Shown here piece by piece: positions 12,439 through 20,261 of a stretch of DNA of 64,000 nt; position 1 is the stretch's first letter; each line of letters begins with the position of its first letter. Under the pieces are notes generated by a model. That model saw nothing but the letters and a program-made list of their open reading frames with translations, did no database searches and was not told the DNA's origin. Location: positions 189,191 through 253,190 of the forward strand of contig NZ_VLLL01000007.1 in assembly GCF_007994225.1 (NCBI RefSeq). Direction: 5' to 3'. Source of the DNA: Stackebrandtia albiflava. Its GTDB lineage: Bacteria; Actinomycetota; Actinomycetes; Mycobacteriales; Micromonosporaceae. The position numbers were made by a program, and so were the translations under genes.

Positions 12439-12465
12439 TTGGCACTCCTTCCGGTCGAGTGCCAG
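12439..12465 (-). promoter_or_regulatory. CIRCE operator 2 upstream of groES
   Basis: TTGGCACTC, nine nucleotides, then GAGTGCCAG: a near-perfect HrcA operator 14 nt from the first. Two operators in tandem match the arrangement before groEL2 in this window. Confidence 0.88.
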
Positions 12466-12569
12466 TTCAGCAGGTGGGGCACGGCTTTGAGGCTCGGGAA
12501 CGACCGTAACGCGCGGCCGCGGACGCGAAACCCGCAACGCCGGTGTGGACCGCCACCGCTACCGCGACA

Positions 12570-13751
12570 ATGACTCACGTGAACGCGACGCGGCTCGACA
12601 ACCCCGAAGGACACGCACTCGTGGCGACCGCCACCCGGCTGCTCACTGAACGACCCGACCGGGCGGCGGTGGCACTGCGGCGGCACACCGACGACCCCGA
12701 ACTCGCGCAGGCCGCCATGAACCAGGCGACGCTCCGCGCCGCCGCGTACCCCAAGTTCGGCCCCGACACCGCCCGGATGTTCTTCACCCGCGACGGACTC
12801 GAACAGGCCAGCCGCGCCGTCGTCGCGGAACGCCGCGCCGACCGGCTCGCCGCCGCCGGTGCCGACCGGGTCGCCGACCTGTGTTGCGGCATCGGAGCGG
12901 ACGCGTTCGCCATGGCCAGGCACGGGCTCACCGTCGTCGCCGTCGACAGCGACGCCGAGACCGCCGACATCGCGCGCGCCAACGCCGCCGCCCTCGGCCT
13001 GTCCGGCCAGGTCGAGGTACGGCACGAACGCGCCCAGGACACCGACCTCACCGGCGTCGACGCCGCCTTCGCCGACCCCGCCCGCCGCCACGCCGGACGA
13101 CGCATATTCGACCCCCGGATGTACTCGCCGCCGCTGCCCGAACTGTGGCGGCTCACCGAGGACGTCGACCACCGGGTCTGCAAGGTCGGCCCCGGCATCG
13201 ACCACTCCATCATCCCGCCCGACGCCGAGGCCGAATGGGTCTCCGTCGACGGCGACGTCGTCGAGGCCGCCCTGTGGCGCGGCGGAGTCGCGACGGCGCC
13301 CCGCCGCGCCAGTGTCATCACCGGCCGCCGGGTCACCGAACTGACCGGCCCCGGCGACCGGCAGGCCACTGTCGGCGAGATCGGTGGGTTCCTGTACGAA
13401 CCCGACGGTGCGGTCATCCGGGCGCACCTGGTCGCCGAACTCGCCGAACTGGTCGCCGGGAGGCTCGCCCACCCCAAGATCGCCTACCTGTACACCGACG
13501 CGATACATCCCACGCCGCTCGCCACCGGCTACCGCATCGACGAGGTCCTGCCGTTCCACGTCAAGAAACTCCGGCAGCTCGTCGCCGCCCGGCGGATCGG
13601 CAGGCTCACCGTCAAGAAACGCGGCGCCGACGTCGAACCCGACCGGTTGCGGCGGGAACTGAAACCCGCCGGCGACAACGAGGCAACCCTCATCGTCACC
13701 CGGATCGGGGAGAGGCACACGGCGCTGTTGTGCGAGCGGCTGCCGAGCTGA
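12570..13751 (+). CDS. THUMP-like class I SAM methyltransferase
   Basis: A 393-residue cytosolic protein. The Rossmann-type SAM site is VADLCCGIGADAFAMA, about 100 residues from the start, followed by VVAVDSDAETADIARANA. The acidic FADPARR motif and the C-terminal region HVKKLRQLVAARRIGRLTVKKRG match the actinobacterial THUMP-like methyltransferase group, which is thought to act on RNA; the target base is unknown. I chose ATG 12570, which gives MTHVNATRLDNPEG; an in-frame GTG 9 nt later is an alternative. It is divergent from groES and convergent with a broken DUF1963 gene. Confidence 0.82.
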   Translation: MTHVNATRLDNPEGHALVATATRLLTERPDRAAVALRRHTDDPELAQAAMNQATLRAAAYPKFGPDTARMFFTRDGLEQASRAVVAERRADRLAAAGADRVADLCCGIGADAFAMARHGLTVVAVDSDAETADIARANAAALGLSGQVEVRHERAQDTDLTGVDAAFADPARRHAGRRIFDPRMYSPPLPELWRLTEDVDHRVCKVGPGIDHSIIPPDAEAEWVSVDGDVVEAALWRGGVATAPRRASVITGRRVTELTGPGDRQATVGEIGGFLYEPDGAVIRAHLVAELAELVAGRLAHPKIAYLYTDAIHPTPLATGYRIDEVLPFHVKKLRQLVAARRIGRLTVKKRGADVEPDRLRRELKPAGDNEATLIVTRIGERHTALLCERLPS

Positions 13752-13769
13752 CGTCGGGCCGGTGTCGGG

Positions 13770-14284
13770 TCAGAACATCACGACGCGGTTGGCGTGCAGT
13801 TCCGATTCGGGGCAGTAGTAGAGCTGGAGGGTGTAACCGCGGCCGATCGTGACGCCGACCGGGTTCGAGTCCATCCGCGCGTTCCCGGCCTCCTCCAGCG
13901 GGCACCAGGATTCGCCGTCGTACTCCCCGTAGTCCGCCGTGAACAGCGGCGACTGCTCCCGTCCGCAGTCGCACATCACCGGTTCCGGGTCGACGATGCC
14001 CCAACGGCCACCGTGCCGTCCTCCACAGGCGGCCAGTCGCCCTTCAGGGCCGCCCGCTCGGCCAGGACGTAGTCGAAGGGCTCGTCGTCGCAGTCCTCGT
14101 GTTCGAGGTCGCACATCGGCCAGGGCTCGGCGGCGGGCCACAGCAACGGGCCGCCCACCGAACTGTCGTGGACGCCCGGGTCACCCTGCCGGGGATGGAG
14201 CCGCACGGCGGGCCGGGCGTACTCGGCGAGCTCCGGGATGTCCGCGAGCAGGTCGTATCGGCGCGGCGGGGTGGTGAGGGCCAT
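13770..14284 (-). pseudogene. DUF1963-family remnant, frameshifted and internally deleted
   Basis: The first part (MALTTPPRRYDLLADIPEL, then SSVGGPLLWPAAEPWPMC) matches the N-terminus of DUF1963 proteins and ends in a stop at 13976. The C-terminal part (CDCGREQSPLFTADYGEYDG, then VTIGRGYTLQLYYC) continues in another frame to the stop at 13770. The switch lies near 14000-14020. About 100 central residues usual for the family are also missing, so this is a decayed copy rather than a single sequencing slip. An upstream GAAGAGG and ATG start at 14284 remain intact. Confidence 0.7.
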
Positions 14285-14385
14285 GGGCGGAGACCTCTTC
14301 TCGGTGGGCGGCGGACCAGCGAAAAATACCGCCGAGCGGTGACACTCCCGGCCACGACGGCGGATCGCCGGCCGGTACCATTGTG

Positions 14386-14578
14386 TCCACAAGCGCTTTT
14401 CCACAACCGGTGCGTCGTCCACAGGCCGGGCGGTCCGCAGTGGACGCGCCGACGACGGCGGCTCTAGGCTGAAGCCATGGGGTGGAGGAGTGGCGGCCCC
14501 CGAGGACGTCACCGGATCGGTGGGGGTGCCCGGACCGATCCGGCCGCCGGGCCGTCGTCAAAGACAGCCCGGCGGTGA
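14386..14578 (+). repeat. dispersed TCCACA/TAGGCT/micro-ORF element, copy 1
   Basis: TCCACA occurs at 14386, 14400 and 14418; the last two have an 18-nt period. After the last site come exactly 41 nt, then TAGGCT (14465-14470), 6 nt, and ATG at 14477. The micro-ORF encodes 33 residues starting MGWRSGGPR and stops at 14578. There is no Shine-Dalgarno sequence, so translation would be leaderless. It lies between the DUF1963 remnant and the DUF885 gene and points against the 3' end of the latter. It shares spacing and start sequence with the copies at 27.4, 37.0 and 62.7 kb. Confidence 0.75.
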
Positions 14579-14598
14579 GGTGCCCCGAAGGCTCCGTC

Positions 14599-16242
14599 TC
14601 ACAGTTCTCGTAGGAACCCGGCGAGGGTGTCGAGTCCGACCGGTCCGAGGTCGAGCGCGGCCGTGTGCCACGCCTTCAGATCGAAGTCGGCGCCCAGGCG
14701 GGCCTTCGCCTCGTCCCGCGCGGCCAGCCAGGCGCGTTCACCCAGCTTGTACGTGATCGCCTGCCCCGGCCATCCGCAGTACCGGACGACCTCCGGAAGC
14801 AGCCGGTGTTCCGCGATGCGGCCCCGGTCGCGCAGTACCTCCACGGCGACGTCGAAGTTCCACCGTCGCCCGTGCCGGGCGGTCTCCTCCGCCGGGATCG
14901 GCAGGTCCAGGTGGAGACCGATGTCGATGACGACACGCGCGGCCCGCAACGCGGAACCCTTCAACATGCCCAACCGTCGACCCGGCTCGGTGTGCCAGCC
15001 GAGTTCGTCGGCCAACCGCTCCGCGTACAGCGCCCAGCCCTCGGAGTGGCCGCTGACGCCCGCCGACCGGTTGAACCGGGACAACCGGTCACCGGCGAGT
15101 TTCATCTGTCCGATCTGGAGGTGGTGCCCGGGCACCCCCTCGTGGAACACCGTGGTGGCCTCGGACCAGGTGGCGAACCTGTCGCGGCCGGCGACCGGCC
15201 ACCAGGTCCGGGCGGGGCGGCTGAGGTCCTCACTGGGTCCCGTGTAGTACGCCGACCCGGCGCCCTGGGCGTGCACGAGCACGACCTCCAGGTCCTTCAA
15301 TCGCGCGTCGATGTCGAAGTGGGAGCCGTCGAGCTGTTCCAGCGCCCACACGTGCAGGTCCTTCAACCAGGCGAGGTACGCGTCGGCTCCGTCGACGAAC
15401 TCGGTGGCGTTGAGGTGCGCGATCGCGGACTCGATGGTCCCGCCCGGCTGCACCCGCTGCACCTCCGCGGTCATCTGGGTCTCCAGGTCACGCAGCTCGG
15501 CCCAGCCCCAGTGGTACGCGTCGACCAGGTCGATGTCGGCGCCCAGACCGAGCCGTGCCGCGACCGCGTACCGCTCCGGCCCGACACCGTCCGCCTCGGT
15601 GGCGCGCGGCGCGTACTCCTCGCGCAGGAACCTCACCAGGTCGTCGTACGCCTCGTGCGCCGCCGCCGCGCCCCGGGCGAGCCGGTCACGAAGCGGCCCC
15701 TCGCCGTACTCGGACACGATGGAGTCGAACGAGCCGATACGGACGTAGTTCTCGGCCTGGTTGGCGGCCTCCAGGGCCTGCCGCCGCGCGGCGACGGTCC
15801 CGTCGTCGAGCCCGACCTGGAGGCACTGCCGCCATCCGGCCAGCAGCCCCGGCATGCCGTCGAGCCGCATCGCGACGGTCTCCCACTGTTCCGGTGTCGT
15901 GTGCGGCCCCATGTCCACGTAGTTGCGGAGCGACTGGACCATGCCGTAGGGGGCGCGGAGTGCGCGTTTCCACTCGCCGGTGTCGTAGGCGGCCAGTTCC
16001 GCGGTGAGCCGTTCCCGCATGTGGGTGGCGGCGACCCGGTCCGCGTCGCCGGTCTCCGGGAGGGTGTCGAGTCGTGCCAGGGTGTCACGGGCGAGTGCCG
16101 CCTCGGCGGCCTGCCCGTCGGGGCCGAAGTCGCCGGTGCCGTCGAAGCCCTCGGTGATTCCGAGGTAGGTGGCCCTTACCGGGTTGCCGGCGGCGGTCCG
16201 GCGGATGAACTCGTCGCCGAGGGCGAATATGGGGGTCGTCAT
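14599..16242 (-). CDS. DUF885 family metallohydrolase-like protein
   Basis: A 547-residue protein of the DUF885 family, distantly related to zinc peptidases. A zinc-site-like motif TVFHEGVPGHHLQIGQ lies at about 370-385, followed by GWALYAERLADELGW, which supplies the downstream acidic ligand of the family. There is no signal peptide. Substrates are unknown; some members cleave peptides or esters. The ATG at 16242 lies 8 nt after TAGAGT on the minus strand, a probable leaderless start, although the EamA gene ends only 11 nt upstream. The frame stays open far upstream because of GC content; that extension is out of frame with the EamA gene and not real. Confidence 0.85.
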   Translation of the reverse strand: MTTPIFALGDEFIRRTAAGNPVRATYLGITEGFDGTGDFGPDGQAAEAALARDTLARLDTLPETGDADRVAATHMRERLTAELAAYDTGEWKRALRAPYGMVQSLRNYVDMGPHTTPEQWETVAMRLDGMPGLLAGWRQCLQVGLDDGTVAARRQALEAANQAENYVRIGSFDSIVSEYGEGPLRDRLARGAAAAHEAYDDLVRFLREEYAPRATEADGVGPERYAVAARLGLGADIDLVDAYHWGWAELRDLETQMTAEVQRVQPGGTIESAIAHLNATEFVDGADAYLAWLKDLHVWALEQLDGSHFDIDARLKDLEVVLVHAQGAGSAYYTGPSEDLSRPARTWWPVAGRDRFATWSEATTVFHEGVPGHHLQIGQMKLAGDRLSRFNRSAGVSGHSEGWALYAERLADELGWHTEPGRRLGMLKGSALRAARVVIDIGLHLDLPIPAEETARHGRRWNFDVAVEVLRDRGRIAEHRLLPEVVRYCGWPGQAITYKLGERAWLAARDEAKARLGADFDLKAWHTAALDLGPVGLDTLAGFLREL

Positions 16243-16253
16243 GCCGCCACACT

Positions 16254-17180
16254 CTAGCGCCGGACGGCGGCCTCGGCCGTGTGCGTGATCACAACACCGG
16301 TGTCCCCGGTCCGGGACCGGCGGGGCGCCAGACCGGCCAGGATTCCCGCCACGACCAGCGCCGCACCGGCGAGTTCCGGCGTCGTCGGGATCCCCAGGCC
16401 CAGTACCGCCTGGGTGGCGACCGCCCCCACCGGCATGAGTCCGGCGAGGAGGCCCGCGCGGCTCGGTCCCAGCATCGGCAGGGCCGTGTACCAGAGCAGG
16501 AACGCGCCCGCGGTGACCACCACGCCCAGGTACCCGATCGCGGCCCACTCGGCGGGAGTGGGGAACACGGCGGGCACGCCGATGTCCATCCAGGACAGTG
16601 CCAGTAGCATCGGCACCGCCAGCGCCGCCGTGTACGCCGACACCCGTAGAGCGCCCAGTCCGGGAAGCAGTGGCAGGGCCAGCAGCGAGAAGGCCACCTC
16701 GCCGCACAACGCGCCGGCGGCCCACAGGACACCGGCCGCCTCGACACCTCCGCCACCGGCGGCGACCGCGGTCCCACCGGCGACGACGACGGCGCCGAGC
16801 AGGACGCGCGCCGCGGGTCTTCCGGTCCGGGCGACGACGGGTCCGAGCAGCGCCATGACGACCGGGGACGCGCCGATCACGGTGGCGACGACGGCCGGTG
16901 ACACGTACCGGTTCGCGGTCACGATGCACACGTTGAAGGCGACCAGCCCCGTCGCGGCCAGCGCCACCAGCAGGACCCATTCCCGTCCGGTCGGCCGGAC
17001 CGGTCGGGTGCGGGTGACGATCAGGGCGACGCCCAGGGCCGCCGCACCCGCCAGGTACCGCCACATCTGTCCGCTGTAGACGGGGTGGCCGGCCGTGGTC
17101 GCCGACACGGCCACCAGCGTTCCCACCAGCAGCATCCCGCCGCCGCCCATCATGCCGCCACGCCACGTCGTCCCGTCCAC
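16254..17180 (-). CDS. EamA-family (DMT) transporter
   Basis: A 308-residue membrane protein with about ten hydrophobic helices in two EamA repeats (roughly 15-150 and 155-290). Motifs include NRYVSPAVVATVIGASPVVM in the first half and YTALPMLGPSRAGLLAGLMP in the second. Members move metabolites such as amino acids or nucleosides; the substrate is unknown. It is divergent from a MocR-type regulator 69 nt away, so it is the likely target of that regulator, which would suggest an amino-acid or vitamin B6-related cargo (inference). Confidence 0.88.
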   Translation of the reverse strand: MDGTTWRGGMMGGGGMLLVGTLVAVSATTAGHPVYSGQMWRYLAGAAALGVALIVTRTRPVRPTGREWVLLVALAATGLVAFNVCIVTANRYVSPAVVATVIGASPVVMALLGPVVARTGRPAARVLLGAVVVAGGTAVAAGGGGVEAAGVLWAAGALCGEVAFSLLALPLLPGLGALRVSAYTAALAVPMLLALSWMDIGVPAVFPTPAEWAAIGYLGVVVTAGAFLLWYTALPMLGPSRAGLLAGLMPVGAVATQAVLGLGIPTTPELAGAALVVAGILAGLAPRRSRTGDTGVVITHTAEAAVRR

Positions 17181-17194
17181 ACCGCGACGCTATG

Positions 17195-17249
17195 CCCGAA
17201 CGGACCGGTAATCTGGACCGCTTCCCCTTCGAGAATCCGGACCGATTCG
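17195..17249. promoter_or_regulatory. EamA/MocR intergenic operator region
   Basis: The short divergent spacer contains repeated CTGGACCG/CCGGACCG units (GGACCGGTAATCTGGACCG, then ATCCGGACCGATTCG). MocR/PdxR proteins are known to bind direct repeats of similar sequence, so autoregulation and control of the EamA gene are likely. Confidence 0.45.
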
Positions 17250-18842
17250 ATGACCGATCTACCCATCCGGTTGACACCCGGCGGCAAGGACAGCGCCCGG
17301 CGGCTGGGCGACCAACTGCGGGAGGCCGTCCGGTCGGGGCGGTTGGCGGTCGGCTTCCGGCTGCCGGCGAGCCGCGTCCTGGCCGCCGACCTGGGTGTGG
17401 CGCGCGGCGTCGTGGTGTCCGCCTACCAGCAGTTGACCGCCGAGGGCGTGTTCGCGGCCCGTTCCGGTGCGGGCACCTGGGTCGCGCACCGCGCCGTCGC
17501 CGCCCCGGCGACCCCGCCGGCACGTGTCCGGGCCGCCGACGCCCGGTTCGATCTGCGGGTGGGCACGCCGGACCTGTCGGCGTTCCCCCGGCGGCAGTGG
17601 CTGGCGGCGGTGCGACGGGTCGTGTCGGCGCTGCCGCACTCCCGTCTCGGCTACCCCGATCCGCAGGGTCTCCCGGATCTGCGTGACGCGCTGGCGGCCC
17701 AGTTGCGGCGGGTGAGGTTCGCCGACACCGATCCGTCACGGGTCAGCGTGGTCGGCGGTGTGGCGCACGGTCTGCACCTGGTGGTGCGGGCGCTGCACGG
17801 GCCGCGCCTGGCGGTGGAGGACCCGACCAGCCCCGGTCAGCTCCCGTTGCTGCGGGAGGCGGGCGCCACCGTGATCCCGATTCCGGTCGACGCCGAGGGC
17901 ATGGACGTCGCGGCGTTGGAACGCAGCGACGCGACCGCGGTGCTGTTGACGCCGGCCCACCAGTACCCGACCGGCGCGGTGCTGTCGCCCCGGCGGCGGG
18001 CGGCGTTGCGGGCGTGGCTGGACCGGCCCGGCAGGTTCGCCGTCGAGGACGACTACGACGCCGAGTTCCGGTACGACCGGGAACCGGTCGGGTGTCTCCA
18101 AGGGCTGCTACCGGACCGCACGGCGTTGCTGGGGTCGGTCAGCAAGTCACTGGCGCCGGGTCTGCGGCTCGGATGGGTGGTGGCGCCCGGGCACGTGACC
18201 GCCGAGGTGGTGCGGATCCGGCGGCGCACCGACCTCGGCGACTCGGTGTTCGACCAGGCGGTGCTGGCGGAGCTGTTGCGGCACGGCGACTACGACCGGC
18301 ACGTCCGTTGGGCGCGGCGGCGGTACCGGGAACGGCGTGACCGGCTGGTCGCGGCCCTCACGGAGCGACTGCCGGAGGCGGAGGTGACCGGGGTGGCGGC
18401 GGGACTGCATCTACAGGTGGAGATCCCGGGAGTCGACGAGGCCGCGCTGGTGGCCGCCGCGGCGGCCCGTTCGGTGGCGGTGCGGGGCAGTGCGGACTTC
18501 CGGATCGCGGGTTCCGGCCCGTCCGGTCTGGTCCTGGGGTTCGGTGGGATCGCGGAGCGGCACGTCGAGGCCGCCGTCGCGGCGCTCGCGGCGGCGGTCG
18601 CCGACGTCGGCGGTCCGGTGGCGGCGCGCCGACCGGTTCCCACCGAACCCGTGAGGGGACCGGGGTCAGCAGCCCTCGCCGGTGTCGACACAGCCGACAC
18701 CACTGCGGCAGTGCATCCAACGGCCGTTGTCGCAGATCCAGTAGTCGACGCCGGCGGTGGCGGAGCGCTTGGGAACCAGGCGGTTCAGTACCCGGTCGGC
18801 GAACCTGTTCACAGTCGACATGATGGTCTCCCGTCGTGGTAG
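17250..18842 (+). CDS. MocR/PdxR-type GntR regulator with aminotransferase domain
   Basis: The first 75 residues form a GntR winged helix (GFRLPASRVLAADLGVARGV), and the rest is a fold-type I aminotransferase-like domain with YPDPQGLPDLRDALA, VEDDYDAEFRYDREP and the PLP lysine in GSVSKSLAPG. Such proteins sense PLP or amino acids. The family-like sequence ends near residue 453 (AAVAALAAAVADVG, about 18610). The frame then stays open about 75 more residues to 18842 and runs antisense through the Cys-rich peptide gene. This tail has no family similarity and suggests the native stop was lost where the ABC/peptide cassette joined. Confidence 0.87.
   Translation: MTDLPIRLTPGGKDSARRLGDQLREAVRSGRLAVGFRLPASRVLAADLGVARGVVVSAYQQLTAEGVFAARSGAGTWVAHRAVAAPATPPARVRAADARFDLRVGTPDLSAFPRRQWLAAVRRVVSALPHSRLGYPDPQGLPDLRDALAAQLRRVRFADTDPSRVSVVGGVAHGLHLVVRALHGPRLAVEDPTSPGQLPLLREAGATVIPIPVDAEGMDVAALERSDATAVLLTPAHQYPTGAVLSPRRRAALRAWLDRPGRFAVEDDYDAEFRYDREPVGCLQGLLPDRTALLGSVSKSLAPGLRLGWVVAPGHVTAEVVRIRRRTDLGDSVFDQAVLAELLRHGDYDRHVRWARRRYRERRDRLVAALTERLPEAEVTGVAAGLHLQVEIPGVDEAALVAAAAARSVAVRGSADFRIAGSGPSGLVLGFGGIAERHVEAAVAALAAAVADVGGPVAARRPVPTEPVRGPGSAALAGVDTADTTAAVHPTAVVADPVVDAGGGGALGNQAVQYPVGEPVHSRHDGLPSW
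18666..18821 (-). CDS. 51-residue Cys-rich peptide of the ABC exporter operon (bacteriocin/RiPP-like precursor candidate)
   Basis: The peptide has a basic amphipathic first half (MSTVNRFADRVLNRLVPKRS), an ATAG joint at about 21-24 and a second half with Cys at 30, 38, 44 and 51, three of them in short Gly/Ser/Asp-rich spacers and the last at the very C-terminus. This resembles leader plus core of an exported peptide, with the core possibly disulfide- or thioether-linked. A GGGAGA ribosome binding site lies about 7 nt before the ATG. It follows the ATPase stop by 43 nt and is the last gene of the operon. No lanthipeptide synthase, radical SAM enzyme, YcaO protein or peptidase lies nearby. Function is unknown. 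Confidence 0.7.
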   Translation of the reverse strand: MSTVNRFADRVLNRLVPKRSATAGVDYWICDNGRWMHCRSGVGCVDTGEGC

Positions 18843-18864
18843 GGGAACGGTGACGGGTCGGACG

Positions 18865-19593
18865 CTACCAAGTGGGCGCGTGATCGGGTGGTTTTGGCAC
18901 CATCGCGCCACGCCCCGTCCGGTGGACGACGTCGACGACCGTGCCGTCCTCCATGGTGACGACGGTGTCGGCGGCATTGATCACCGCCGGGTCGTGACTG
19001 GTGATGATCACGGCGGCGCCGCCGGCGGCGTAGTCCCGCAACACGTCGGTGACGAGGTCCACCCGGCTCGGGTCGAGCTGCCCGGTGGGTTCGTCGGCGA
19101 ACAGTACGCGGGGTCGTAGCCGAAGCGCCCGGGCGAGTGCGGCGCGCTGCTGTTCCCCACCGGAGGTCTGCGACGGGTACCGGTCCGCCAGGTGGTCGAT
19201 GTCGAGGGCTCGCAGCCACGCGGTGGTGTGTGAGGGATCGGCGAGGTCGCCGGGTGGTGGAGTGGGTGCCAGGTTCACCGGCAACTGCACGTTCTGTGCG
19301 ACGGTCAGTTCGTCCAGCAGCACCAACGCCTGCGGCAGGTATCCGGCGTCGCTCCAGGCGAGTCCGGCGGGAGCCGTGCCGCTCGGCAGCGGTTCGCGGA
19401 ACCGGATCTCACCGGAGTCGGGGACGTCGAACCCGCCCATGATGGACAGAAGCGTCGTCTTGCCGGAGCCGGAGGGCCCGGCGAGCACCGTCAGGCGTCC
19501 GGGGTAGAACCGGGCGTCGACCCGGTGCAGTGCCGGACGTTCCGACATCCCGGGGTGCCGTTTGGTGACACCGATGACGTCGATCAGGGTCAT
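18865..19593 (-). CDS. ABC transporter ATP-binding protein 1
   Basis: A 242-residue MacB/LolD-type ATPase. Walker A is GPSGSGKTTLLSI (about 40-52), the Q-loop region is GYLPQALVLL, the signature is TSGGEQQRAALARAL, and Walker B with the catalytic Glu is VLFADEPTGQLD, followed by switch His in ITSHDP. Its start overlaps the stop of the second ATPase by 4 nt (ATGA), so the two are translationally coupled. With that ATPase and the FtsX-like permease it would form one heteromeric transporter that probably exports or detoxifies the Cys-rich peptide encoded just downstream. Confidence 0.92.
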   Translation of the reverse strand: MTLIDVIGVTKRHPGMSERPALHRVDARFYPGRLTVLAGPSGSGKTTLLSIMGGFDVPDSGEIRFREPLPSGTAPAGLAWSDAGYLPQALVLLDELTVAQNVQLPVNLAPTPPPGDLADPSHTTAWLRALDIDHLADRYPSQTSGGEQQRAALARALRLRPRVLFADEPTGQLDPSRVDLVTDVLRDYAAGGAAVIITSHDPAVINAADTVVTMEDGTVVDVVHRTGRGAMVPKPPDHAPTW

Positions 19594-20261
19594 GCCGCGA
19601 CCTTCCCGTCGATGAGTCGGCAGGTCCGGTCCGCCCGCCGCGCGGTCTTGGGGTCGTGGGTGGCCACGACGATCGTCAAACCGGTGTCGCGCAGCAGGTC
19701 CAGCGTGTCGAGCACCTGTTCGCCGATCGCGTGGTCGAGCTGCCCGGTCGGTTCGTCGAGCAGCAGCAGGTCGCTGCGGCCGAGCGCGGCGAAACCTATG
19801 GCGACCCGCTGTTGTTCACCGCCGGACAGTTCACGGGGACGCCGGTGCCACTTCCCGGCCACGCCGAGGCGTTCGGCCAGCTCCGCGGGCCCGGTGGACG
19901 TACGGCCGCCCATCCCCGTCGCCAGCATGAAGTGCTGCCGGACGGTGAGGTGATCGATCAGGTTGTCGGCCGGGTTCTGCCGGACGTAGCCGATCCGGTC
20001 GCGGCGCAGCCGCCGCCGGCGGCGGGCCGAGGCCGTGGTGGTGTCCACACCACCGACGGCGATCGTCCCGGCGTGCGCCCGGTCGAGACATCCCAGAAGA
20101 CGCAGCAATGTGGACTTGCCGGAGCCCGACGGCCCCGTCAGCGCCACGATCTCACCGGCCGCTATGGACAGTTCCAGGTCGTCCAGGACCAGGGATTCGC
20201 CGGAATCGGCGACATAACCGTGTCGCACCCCGCGACACGAGACCAACTCATCCGGTTTCAC
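19590..20261 (-). CDS. ABC transporter ATP-binding protein 2
   Basis: A 223-residue MacB/LolD-type ATPase with Walker A GPSGSGKSTLLRLL, Q-loop YVRQNPADNLIDH, signature LSGGEQQRVAIGFAAL, Walker B LLLLDEPTGQLD and switch ATHDP. The GTG start at 20261 (VKPDELVSCRGV) overlaps the permease 3' end by 14 nt. A longer upstream frame exists but has no similarity to the family. Two different ATPases beside one long permease suggest an asymmetric complex. Confidence 0.9.
   Translation of the reverse strand: MKPDELVSCRGVRHGYVADSGESLVLDDLELSIAAGEIVALTGPSGSGKSTLLRLLGCLDRAHAGTIAVGGVDTTTASARRRRRLRRDRIGYVRQNPADNLIDHLTVRQHFMLATGMGGRTSTGPAELAERLGVAGKWHRRPRELSGGEQQRVAIGFAALGRSDLLLLDEPTGQLDHAIGEQVLDTLDLLRDTGLTIVVATHDPKTARRADRTCRLIDGKVAA

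Noticed and set aside
14599-17739. A 1046-residue reading of the DUF885 frame extending upstream
   Set aside because: Family similarity begins at 16242; the upstream part overlaps the EamA and MocR genes and is Arg/Pro-rich shadow sequence.
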